From contig OZ020519.1 in the NCBI GenBank assembly GCA_963971425.1, positions 23,910,786-23,974,785 on the forward strand: DNA of 64,000 nucleotides, read 5' to 3'. Below, one piece after another: positions 11,229 to 21,278 of this stretch (its first letter is position 1; the number at the start of each line of letters is the position of its first letter). A model generated the notes under the pieces. That model ran no database searches. It was not told where the DNA came from and saw only the letters and a list, made by a program, of their open reading frames with translations. Source of the DNA: Bryoerythrophyllum caledonicum. Its lineage: Eukaryota > Streptophyta > Bryopsida > Pottiales > Pottiaceae. A program made the translations under genes and the position numbers.

Positions 11229-11525
11229 CGGCCCCCCTCGCCCCTAAGGGCTACATCGAAACGGGGGGCTGCCTGGGCTGCCCGGGTAAGCTCCCTCCCC
11301 GTCCCTCCTCCTCTCGCCGCAACCAGATACCCGCCGCCACACCTCCGACGGTTCTCTCCCCTCCCTCGCACCGCGCACCACAAAGTCCAGAACTCCAGAA
11401 CTCAAACAACTCTTGGCCCTCAAAGGACACCACACTTTGATTGCAATTATCTTTAAATCCGTACGGTTGAAATTCACAAAATTTTCTCCACATCTTCTTA
11501 TGCAATTTTAGTAGAAGATCTTATG
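11229..11525 (+). repeat. Inner inverted repeat, left arm (297 bp)
   Basis: Reverse complement of 12062-12358, from the GCCCCTAAGGGC block through TAAATCCGTACGG and TCTCCACATC to AGAAGATCTTATG. The two arms are about equally long and differ by scattered substitutions. Half is very GC-rich, half AT-rich. Confidence 0.85.
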
Positions 11526-11761
11526 GTTGAATATTCAAAAATTCAAATCTTGGTAGTTTTAAACCAAGGGAGTCCACATTCTTCTAAATGTCTTAGTCCT
11601 TTAGATGCTACTACACTCATCCCTCCCATAAGTTACACCTCTCATAAGTTATAATTTCGCTAACTTATAATCTTAGCTAACTTCACTTCAACTAACTTAT
11701 AACCAGTGTTAGTGTAATACCTCCACTAAATTATACCTCCACTAAGTTATATTGCTAGCTA
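11526..11761. repeat. Spacer of hairpin with a dispersed repeat
   Basis: The stretch 11605-11745 (ACACTCATCCCTCCCATAAG, then repeated AACTTATAA motifs) resembles the reverse complement of 35560-35662. It is probably a small dispersed MITE-like repeat. Confidence 0.4.
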
Positions 11762-12060
11762 GGGTTTGTGTAATTTGTGGATTCGTGGATTTGTGGGTTT
11801 GTGGGTTTTTGGGTTGGTGGGTTAGTGAGTTTTGGGGTTTGCGGGTTTGTGGATTTGTGAGTTTGTGGGTTTGTGGGTTTTAGGGTTTGTAAATTTGTGG
11901 TTTTGTGAATTACATTGGTGGATTTAGGGTTTGTGATTTTTAGGGTTTGTGGGTTTGTGAGTTTGTGGGTTTAGGGTTTGTTGATTTGTGAATTTGTGGG
12001 TCTAAGGTTTGTGGCTTTGTGGATAGGCTTTGTGGCTTTGTGGCTTTGTGGATTTGTGGG
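11762..12060 (+). repeat. G/T-rich minisatellite
   Basis: Irregular tandem array of GGGTTTGTGG- and GGATTTGTGG-like units of 8-10 bases, with interspersed TTTAGGG. It fills most of the loop between the 297 bp inverted arms. Confidence 0.85.
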
Positions 12061-12061
12061 T

Positions 12062-12358
12062 CATAAGATCTTCTACTAAAATTGCATAAGAGGATGTGGA
12101 GAAAATTTTGTGAATTTCGACCGTACGGATTTAAAGATAATTGCAGTCAAAGTGTGGTGTCCTTTGGGGACCAAGAGTTGTTTGAGTTCCGGAGTTCTGT
12201 ACTCTGTGGTGCGAGGGAGGGGAGAGAACCGTCGGAGGTGCGGCGGCGGGTATCTGGCTGCGGTGGGAGGAGGAGGGACGGGGAGGGAGCCCAGGCGCCC
12301 GGGCAGCCCAGGCGGTCCCCGTTTCGATGCAGCCCTTAGGGGCGAGGGGCGGCCCCCC
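12062..12358 (-). repeat. Inner inverted repeat, right arm (297 bp)
   Basis: Partner of 11229-11525. Together with the 536 bp spacer it forms a 1.13 kb fold-back unit. It ends about 115 bp upstream of the GT47 pseudogene. Confidence 0.85.
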
Positions 12359-12474
12359 AAGTTTTGAGTAGCCCTTAGTGGCGAGGCCCACCGAGTGACG
12401 CATGTACAGAGATCCAGGACGATGGTCTTGACGCAGATTTGACGTTTTCCTCTTGGAGATTTTGTGAGCGAGTC

Positions 12475-13676
12475 ATGGGCTCGGCTGCGAGGTTTCCGCT
12501 GGTTCGTTACTACTCGATTTCAGCGCTGATAGTTGGTTTCTGGATAGTCAGCGCCGCGTTCTGGGTCCCGTGAAGAGCAACAGCGGGCGTGAGCCGTCAC
12601 GACGGTGCACGAGCGATCTACGACAGGGGGCTGAAGGGGATGGAATCCGAGGTGGTGGAGGATCATGAGGGCGACGGGGATGAGGGGTTCGAGGCGGCAG
12701 CTCTGTCGCCGCTAGAGGAGGTCTCGGAGGAGGAGCTTGCAGACGTCGCTGCCGCGCCCCTTCCACTCACCAGAGATTTTCGCGCTGAGCTACGACGAGA
12801 TGTGGAACCGGATGCAGGTATGGGTGTACCTGGAGCAGGGCGGGTCGAAGTATGAGCACCGGTTCGAGGGCGTGGAGGCGGACGTGACAGCGGATCTGAC
12901 CTCGACGGCGGACCTCTTCTTCCGCTTGTTGAAGCGCAGCAACTTCTTCACCGAGAGCCCCGCGCGCGCGCACCTCTTCCTGATGCCCGTGTCCTTTGAC
13001 ACCCTCTGGGTGGACCTGGGCCCGACGTGCGTGGCGGACCAGCTGCGCCGCTACATCCGAAGGATCCGCGAGGCGTACCCGTTCTGGGACTCGTCGCTGG
13101 GCGCGGACCACCTGTACCCCTCGTGTCACGCCTTCGAGCACAACAGCAAGCACCGGAACATACTGGAGTTTGGCAAGAACGCTATCCAGCCGCGCCGCGC
13201 GCATCACGCTCTCGTATTTTCCAGCTGGAACCACCGCTCCATCCGTCGCGGATCCGGGATTCGAGGTCGAAATCGACCCGTCTCCGCATCGATCATCACT
13301 CTACTCCAAGCCCGCGCGCAGCAAGTTCTGCGTGAGTGCGCCGCCGCACAAGTCGCTCAGCCTGGTGGACGCGCTCAGGTTCGGGTGTGTGCCGGTACTC
13401 GTCTCCAGCTCAGCGTTCCATGATCTGCCGTTCCAGGGATTCCTCAACTGGCATGAGTTTGCGATAGTGCTCGGGGTCGACGAGCTTCCGAATCTGAGGA
13501 GTGTTTTGGAGCGGGTTTCGGCGGCGGGGAACCGGCGGATGCAGTACTTGGGCCACCAGGCGAGCAAGCATGTGGAGTGTAACAATGCACCCGTCGCGTA
13601 CGATTCGTTCCATATGACGCTCGTGGAGCTCTGGGTGCGGCATCAAAAGTATCAGTACACTAAAAGTTCCATTTAG
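12475..13676 (+). pseudogene. Exostosin-family (GT47) glycosyltransferase pseudogene
   Basis: Plant GT47 enzymes are Golgi type II membrane proteins that build cell-wall polysaccharides. The ATG at 12475 opens a frame with a signal anchor (YYSISALIVGFWIVSAAFWV), ended by TGA at 12571 (CCG-TGA, probably from CGA). An acidic stem follows. After a frameshift near 12760 comes FALSYDEMWNRMQVWVYL, then ARAHLFLMPVSF and YPFWDSSLGADHLYPSCHAF, matching the family block with GADH and SCH. A second frameshift near 13215 leads to SKFCVSAPPHKSLSLVDALR, FGCVPVLVSS, LPFQGFLNWHEFAIVL and YDSFHMTLVELWVRH, the normal C-terminus. It is about 400 codons, close to full length, without introns and far more GC-rich than its surroundings. 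It lies between long inverted repeats, which suggests capture by a mobile element or a retrocopy. The specific sugar activity cannot be told. Confidence 0.88.
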
Positions 13677-13721
13677 TGTAATTGCACGAATTAGTGTACT
13701 TACCTTAGTACACAAATACTC

Positions 13722-14843
13722 AAATGATACTCTTTGAATTTGAACTCAACCAATGAAACAAAGCTTATGAAGTCTAGTATCCATTCCCATTTGAAATTTT
13801 GAAGAATACATAAAATTGAATAAGTTATTGCAATTTTAAAATTGGCTTGAAATCGTGGTTGACCAATTTTCTAATTTTAGCCGAACACGGAAGTTTCATT
13901 TACCCCAAAAGTCTTGTCCCTATAATGTACACCGTAGGTGAAATTTTCATAAACTTTTTTTAGCATACTTTGTATTTAATATGAATAAACTCAAGTTTTC
14001 AACAAAATAATTGTGATTTTTGTGACGTAAACAAAACATGTGATCTCATCTTTGAAAAATGAAATAAACAAATTTCCACTTATATTTAATAAAACTTAGA
14101 GCACATAGTAGTATGGAAATCGGGATGGATGCCATATTCATAGGCTCCATCTTTTAAGGGTTAACGCGTTGCCATAAATATCATAATAAAGCAATGACGC
14201 TTGGAGTGAACGGATACTCAACAAAATGTGGACAAATTGATCAATGATGGACCCAATAATAAACTTAGACTCGGATTTCATCTCCAATATGATACAAAAA
14301 AATGAGCATATGGGCTACATCCAAAGGATATACATTGGAATAACCTCCCACCAAACATTGCGCCTCACAAAACTATAATAATTGTCACATAGTATTATGA
14401 AATCTCTTCAAAACCTATAGAATCCTTTGACACCATCGACGATTATTCTACAAAACCTAAAGATTCTCAAAAAACCTATAGATTCTCCTTAGACCCTAAA
14501 TATTCTCCCAGATCCTAAATATCTCCCTTGGATCCTAAACATATCCCATATGCCCTAAGGATTCTCAAAGACCTTGAAGATTCATTTAGATCCTAAGGAT
14601 TCCCCTAGACCGTAAAAATTCTCGTACACCTTATTTAACAAAATCGAAGGAGGGTAGCCAATCAACTCCGGATGAGGAGGAATGAGAACCACCAAATTAA
14701 GTTCATGAAAAAATCTCTTGCAAAACATACGAGGCAACAATCTCCAATGATGAAACAAGAGAGACGGTGAGTAGTTCAGCAGAGCAAAGTTCAGAAGATA
14801 AAAGAAATGGCCTTTATCGACGAACAATCGACAAACCTTTATT
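13722..14843 (-). repeat. Long inverted repeat, right arm (about 1.12 kb)
   Basis: Reverse complement of 7296-8457. It begins about 45 bp after the GT47 stop. Beyond 14843 the match stops; the continuation of the left side reappears only at 18456, so about 3.6 kb seems to have been inserted. Confidence 0.85.
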
Positions 14844-15406
14844 GAAATCAAAAAACTATAATACATGTCCGAACCTAGGTTTCAAGGAATTGTTGTCCTA
14901 GTATAAGTCAAGGGAGAATGGGTGGTGGTTTTTCCGAAATTAGGAACACCTCCATTATAAAAAGATAGTTTTATTGAAAACTATCGTAAGTCCTCGTTGC
15001 CTTAGATCGGAAACCCTAAAAACGCTACGAAGGAATCGAAGTATGAGTGACGAGAATCCGGTCTCGATCAGTTATCACTAGGATCAGGATCTAACAGTCA
15101 GAACCGTAACCGAATTCAACGGTCATAACTGGCTGCGGGTTCGGATTCAGGTAATGAATATCGGACTGGGAATATATAGTTAATTCCAGGGTTCTTCCTC
15201 TCATCGTTCTTAGTGTGTTTGGGGTTGGTTAGCGAGAAACGAGCGAGCGTGGGCGGCTCAAGGTTTGTGCGTGAGAGCGTTGTAGCCAGAATTGCTGCCG
15301 TTTGCGGGTTGGGAATCAGGAAGTGTGGGTTAGGGTGTGAGTGCGGATTCATTTGCACATCTTTTGGGAAGAATCCTGGTCTGAATTCAGTCGAGGGATT
15401 GTTGAG
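14844..15406 (+). promoter_or_regulatory. Upstream region with possible TATA box
   Basis: Non-coding DNA before the 15407 reading frame. ATATATAG at about 15172-15180 lies some 230 bp upstream of the first ATG and would suit a TATA box with a 5' leader; nothing else supports a promoter. Confidence 0.25.
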
Positions 15407-17206
15407 ATGACGCTTAAGAAGGTGACCGGCAGTAGGGCGGCGACTGAGTCGATCGTGAATCTCAAGAAAGTGGTTCCAGTGATTCTTGAATCCGAAAGCG
15501 ACCGGAAGTCGCTGGATGCGGATCTGATGAGGATGGCTGCTTCGGATTCCAGGAGCAACCATGGGGTTTCAGAGACGACGCGATGGTCCAGGAGCTGCTA
15601 GATGGAGTCTCCAACGAGTTCGAAGGCACTATTTGGTGGAGGCCGGAGAAGTGGACTTCGACAATGTGGAGCGTCGTGTACGGGTTCTCAACGCAAGGAG
15701 AAGGTATGTGTTTACATCGAGAGTCTTTCATTGATGGAAAGTTCACCCGGAAAGCATATCCGAAGGATGGGCTGACCGTGGCGGACTGCAAGGATCCAAG
15801 GGCCAGGAAGGTAATGGAGTTTCTACTCCCGATCTTGTATCCGAATTGGCCCTTAAAGACGACTACGATGTTGGCCAACACAATCTGGGGAGTGTACACA
15901 GGTGAGAGGCATGTGGCGTGTGGAGAAATTGTAGGGGAATTGGTAAGTAAATTCCTAATTGGATTGGGGAAGGTGCGACCTACCCCAATCTTTCCATTCC
16001 TGTATCATCTCTACCAGCACCAGGACCTGGTGCACGACAATGAAAAGACTGCCTACAAGACGGCAAAGGTGCTGGCAAGCTACGACTAGGCGGATGCAGA
16101 ACTGGATGCGGAATCCGAATAGGAATCGGATTTGGATTCAGATTCCTCCGAGGATGACATCCAACCAACATCAGACAACACGAGGAAGAGGAGGAAGAAG
16201 ACCGAGAGGAGCAACACCACGCCTCCAATCCGGAGAAAGAAGGTCAGCAAGGAGAGAGAAGAAGAAGACCCTTTTGACATGATTGCGGAAGGGTACGAGA
16301 AGGCCAAGGAAACTTACGAGCGGATCAAAGTGATCCTGGCTCAGGTGTGTCGGATCGCAGGTGACATGGGAGTGGATGAGCTATGCGGACATCTTGAGAG
16401 GAATTTGCAACCCCGGAACGTGCAAGAGCTGGAGACTCGAGTCGTCTCCTTAGAGAACCGGAACCGGAAGATGAAGACGGTCATGGACAAAAAGGATGAG
16501 GAGTTGGCAGCGGCGATGGGTAAGTCGAACGATTCCACGCTTGCTCTCACCCGTGTGATAGAGTTTGTGCAGCAACCGGACGACATGTTGCTAAAGGCGA
16601 GGCTGTTCGACGTTGGATTCACCGAGGCCCGGAAGCTTGACGGTCCGGTGGCGAAGAAGCTCGTCGTCGTGCTGGTGGAGTACCATTCCAAGATGGAGAA
16701 GGTACTCGAGGAGTGCCGGAAGATCCATGCAGGGATCTTCCGCGACATTGGGAAAGATAAGCGGAAGGTGTCTCCTGACTCAGAGCCGATGGAGGCGCTT
16801 CCAAAAGTGCTCTCGGTTTTGGTACTGCAAGCCGGATTTCAAACTCGTGGTCCGGACCGAAGAAGCAGAAGGACAAGCTCCCTCCGCTGTCTCAACTGAA
16901 GGTGAGAGTTCGGAAGGAGAAGACAAGCAAGTTGGAAGACGACACTTCGGACTTGCAGGTTTCCAAGAGGCGGACTATTTCCGATTTTGAGAGGGTTACC
17001 CCCATGCGGTTAACTCGGTCTGCTTCGCGGACTATCACCCAGGAAGTGGAGGAGAGAACGCCTGCGAGCCAGCGGATCGAGGTGCAGAAGCCAAAAGACA
17101 AGGTCAAAGAAGAGGAAGAGGCTTCACCCCGAGTCGGAACTTCAATGGTGAAGCTCTCGGACTCTTCGGAGGAGGATGAAGGTCGGGATCAGGAAGACAA
17201 GGAGTA
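15407..17206 (+). pseudogene. Unidentified acidic/coiled-coil protein relic (about 600 codons)
   Basis: Successive frames read as one protein. It starts MTLKKVTGSRAATESI at 15407, shifts frame near 15575 and runs through a globular part (TIWWRPEKWTSTMWSVVYGF, RKAYPKDGLTVADCKDPRAR, FLFP-like hydrophobic blocks, YHLYQHQDLV). Two TAG codons follow (16087-16089, 16120-16122) in an acidic Ser/Asp/Glu region, then a basic RKRRKK stretch and a long helical region (ELETRVVSLENRNRKMKTVM). A last shift near 16850 leads to a charged tail (RTITQEVEERTP) ending at a TAG at 17206. A globular N-terminus followed by acidic and coiled-coil regions could be gag-like or a host nuclear protein; no catalytic motif is visible. 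Confidence 0.6.
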
Positions 17207-18455
17207 GGGCAACCCCCTACCTTGTGCGCAGGAAACTAGTCGTAGGTGGTTAGAAGTCTAGTGCTACGGTTAAATGGTCACAGTGGTGACCCGGTAATAA
17301 GGGTTTTACCTGAAATCGGAACTCCTTCCGGGAAAGGTGGATCTGATCCGTAAGTTTTGGATCTGGTCAGGGGTAGTTAGGAAGTGGTAGACCAGTTGTC
17401 AGGAACCGTTTTGTTCGATGGATAGGAGGCTCATCATAGGGTTCCGGGTTTTGTGTTTTGTTCCCGAAGGGAGGATGCTTAGTTGTTGGTCGCGAGGGTG
17501 TAAGGGTCTTATTAGTTACCCTAATCGTGAGAGCGTGGGAAGATTGCGGACCCAGGTAGCTTGGATTTTGGTGTGTAGGTCGGACGCCTTGTATGGCTGC
17601 CGCTGCAGCTAGAATTTGGTTTCGTTATTTTAGTGTTAGGAAGAAGGTTTGCAAGCACCCAATTATGGGGCACTATTCCTAAGGTTGTATGAGATGTGCT
17701 GCCCATTTATAATGTAAAGTTTGTATCCTTAATCTTGACACATGTCTATCTCTTTTTGTATGAGCTTTGAAGTGGTCCTTGTCACGGACGTACCTCATTC
17801 CAAATGGTTGTGTAACCTTTGTGAAGCCTGGATTGCAGTGGAAAGGAAGAGGTGAGGGATCCGGATTTCTCTAGGATTTCGCAAGAGGGTTAGAAACCAT
17901 AACTGGTCATTATTGGATCCGGATTCTCTAGGATTCCCGTCGTAGTAAGCGAAGGGTCGGAATATCTCATGCGTGACGGGCTGTCCGGCAGCGTACCTAC
18001 AATTGTGAGGAGGTAGACACCCCTCTGGTGCGTGTGTTTGTCATGTGTACACGATGTACGGATTGATAATAGAGCCTTCGCCACTCTAATCTACAAGGGG
18101 AGAGTTTTGTACACCGTCCCTTTCCAAATAGGACGCATCCTTCGATAGCTAACGTCATGAGGGAAAACTAGAGTTGATTACTGTTACTTGTGGTTTGATA
18201 TTCCCAGATCCAGATTCAAAACCGGAAAGAAGAAAGTGAGGAAAGGTAATTCGGATAACCGGAAGGGTGAGGTAACCAGATTGGGCGTGATTGAATAAGA
18301 TGAATAAGAGGAAGTTTAGGTAGGAATCATAACCGGATTGTCCTAACCTAGCTAGCTTCACGTGAATCCCTGGAACGATACACGAGTCACCACTTGGGGT
18401 GTTTTGGGCACTTAAAACACTCAAGGGGATGCACTTGCAACAACCGTGTGCCGAC
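17207..18455. other. Non-coding 3' flank of the 15407 gene relic
   Basis: No gene seen. It contains repeated GGATCCGGAT / CTCTAGGATT motifs around 17857-17935. No long terminal repeat shared with 14844-15400 could be found. Confidence 0.4.
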
Positions 18456-18562
18456 AATACACCAAAGGTTTAAGGTTTTGGAAATGAGGTGATTATGTGT
18501 GAATTGAACGAAAAATATGTAGCCAAGAGTGATGGTCGGCAGACAACCGATGAACATCATCT
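18456..18562 (-). repeat. Outer inverted repeat, right copy
   Basis: Reverse-complement match to 7165-7273 (AATACACCAAAGGTTTAAGG; GGTCGGCAGACAACC). The right copy continues into DNA not present on the left. A short plus-strand frame (18495-18713, VAKSDGRQTTDEHH) covers it, but the left copy does not keep that frame. Confidence 0.6.
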
Positions 18563-18899
18563 ACTTATCGCGTACCACATTCTGAAAACATCAAAGTGGT
18601 TGGCGAGCAGCCAAAAACCGCTCAAGAATGATTCCGAAAAGCTTGCCATCACCAAAACGGTGACTTTGCAAGAGCTTCAAAGACAAAAAATACACGGCAA
18701 AGTAAATCCGTGAAGATGAGGCAACAACTACAGGAGAAGACGTCGTTGGGCAGCCGATAAACAAAAAAGGTTAATCAAGAGTGTCATCTTTGCAACTCAA
18801 AGAAACACCACCCGTCTCCAATGACGCGATTGCGGCACTCGTTGCATCTGTAGAGATGAGGTGAGTTCTTAGAGGACCCTTTTTGTTGTAAGACGGGTA
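18563..18899. other. Non-coding DNA
   Basis: No gene supported. It lies between the outer inverted repeat and the end of the minus-strand DUF7869-type relic. Confidence 0.35.
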
Positions 18900-20414
18900 T
18901 TAATGCGAGTACAGAACAATTGTGCAATCCAATATTTTAGGGAGGCAGTTCTCCTTTTCCCATCTCCTGTTCCAGCATTCCCTTGTAGTGACCTTCTTCG
19001 ATTTCTGCCGTTCTTTCACAGGAGTCCACCATTCAACATTGGATTTCCGACAGTTTGGACAAGATGACAAATTGGCACACTCGAGGACTTGACCCATCCA
19101 GACAGGTAGAGGGTCTTTGTTACATGGTCAACAGAGGACAAAATCACCAAGCAAGACATCACGGAAAGGATTGAATGACAATCGTGGATGATTGAGCTCA
19201 GGATTGCAAAAAGAGAATACGTCGGGATCATCTTCCGAAGTGTTGTCACGAAGAATATCAAGGACTCCTTTCGCATGACATCCCCGGGCATGATCAACTG
19301 TCCATTCAGTTGAAGGCCAAAACCCCTCTTCAAGTGCATCCGGGTTTCGGGAGAACGGATCAGATATAATCTGGTGAATTTGTGCCCCATAAGAAATATG
19401 GCGCAATTTCCTGCGCATATCTCTTATCTCGAGTCATATGAGATTTCTAGAACTCTATATACTTTGCGATGTTGTTTTTGATGAAAGACTGCTTCTCGCT
19501 CATCAAACTTGTCATCGTGACTTCCTTCTCAGGATTCTACTTTGACAAATTAACCCGCATGTCACCCCAAAGGGGCTTAAACGGAACTAGCTTCGGGTCT
19601 CCAACAAGGAGTTTGGGATCTCTGTGCGCATCCGCCATCGATATTCTTATAGGCTTACTTGCGTAAAGCGATGCGATAGACAACCGCACCAAACAAAGTA
19701 AGGGAAGACCATGAGGGTCGTCGGCGGACCGCCGACATAGCTAGAAAGCAGCAAGTGAATAAGGACGACGAGTGATTCGGACACGAGAGGACATCGGGAG
19801 CGGCTTACCTGGGAGAAGCCAAGAAGGTCTGTCGCACATTTCTTGTACCGCATGACCGGCCAACCAATGTCCTCGCCTTCCTCTTCAATGTAGAACTTAA
19901 AGACGTGCATTTTACCAAGTCCGACAATTTTGTTACTGTTCTCGTCATGGCAGCATGTGAGGTAGTCCGCAACCTCGTGCACAAAGTCCAGGATAAAGGC
20001 CACCATCTTCTGAGAGTCCATTAATGCTTTCATGACGTCCGCCAAACAATAAGTGTTCTTTCGTTTGATGAGTTTAGAAAGGTAGCTGAAATGAGCATCA
20101 ATGTCTTCATGAGTGTGTCCAACGATCAAGAAGCTAACAATGACTTCTTTAAATTTTTGTCAGGTCGTGAAGAGGGAGAAAAATGCCATAAGAAACTTGT
20201 TCTTATTATCCTTTTCGAAGTTGTGAAGCTGGAGAAACAACTTCCTTGGAAGTGGAATCTGAGGGCGTCCTGGATTGAAGCAAGTTAGAGGATCACCTTT
20301 GGACTCTGGTATAGAGGAACTATATCTGGACTTACCACGGAGAAGAGCTTTAAAAGAAATTTTGCGGGGGAGTGGTAAAAAGCTCTTTTGACTCTCGTAG
20401 CGAGAATCGTTCAA
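18900..20414 (-). pseudogene. DUF7869-type protein relic A
   Basis: The family is defined by a core with a LDNC...NKN block followed by GHTHxDID. Here the minus strand reads LPRKLFLQLHNFEKDNKNKF (20160-20280 region; the family Asp is His and the Cys is Phe), then, across an in-frame TGA at 20160-20162, FKEVIVSFLIVGHTHEDIDA and FSYLSKLIKR. A possible splice donor CAG|GTAAGC lies at 19808/19809, after ATDLLGFS. Downstream pieces in other frames give LLVGDPKLVPFKPLWGDMRV and a C-terminal GQVLECANLSSCPNCRKSNV followed by EWWTPVKE, ending at 18900. Function is unproven; see relic B for the fuller copy. The N-terminal half is not recognisable upstream. Confidence 0.7.
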
Positions 20415-21278
20415 GAGCCCTCAAAACTCAACAGATTTACAATATTCTGAAATTTGAGTCACCCGGCCAAAGTGAAGTTGAGTAGTGAGCATATGCACTG
20501 TCACCATGACCATGCGTAAGCATCCCAGTACAAGAAACACGTGTCTACCACTGACTCTACCTAAGTCTGGCAGTAGCTTTGATTATCCGTTGCATGCTTG
20601 GAATGGCGGTCTTTGCGATATCCATTTTGTTATGAATGATGCAGAGGAACTTGGAAGGGTACTGAATGGACTTCTCTGTCCACCCAAAGTAAACATTTTG
20701 ACAAGCCCATTGATGGTTTAGGTGTCGGTTCCTATCTTCACTGAGACCCTGCCATTTGTCCGAGCCGCGGAGATCTTATATACCAAAATCCAAAATCAAA
20801 CCCTATGGTCAACAACATCATTCGCACGCAATGAGGCAATTATGTACTTAGAACTTAGCACTTTTCTATTTGCTACGATGTTTTGGAAAATATATGATTT
20901 CTGATCTAGTTTGCAAATCCTGCTACAAAATTATAATCATGTGCCTAAAGAGATTATAAATGTGTTTTGAGGTATTATAGGATTTTAAAGTACTGCACTA
21001 TAAATATAATGTGTAAGAGATACAAAATTATATATGCAATTTCCTAAGAGAGTGTAAAGTACCTCATTGTATTTTATATGCAAAAACATACATAATCAAG
21101 TAATTCCACACTATTGCTGAGAGATTCTAAAATCAAACATATCATATGGACCACCCAATTCATAAATGTATACCACCCGCTGAGCCATAGACACATCTTA
21201 AACTGCATTATACTAACGTATTTGCCACCTAAACTACGTGCATACAGCATGCTCTACTATAGTATATAGCTCTGAGGT
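20415..21278. other. AT-rich non-coding DNA
   Basis: No gene seen. The missing N-terminal part of the DUF7869-type relic would be expected in 20415-20900 on the minus strand, but I cannot find its zinc-binding or VDGMDQ blocks. Confidence 0.4.

Noticed and set aside
14880..18455. LTR retrotransposon containing the 15407-17206 gene relic
   Set aside because: No direct terminal repeats, primer-binding site or polymerase could be found; only the gag-like architecture would support it.
18495..18713. Short plus-strand frame as a conserved exon
   Set aside because: It overlaps the outer inverted repeat, and the left copy carries an indel that breaks the frame.
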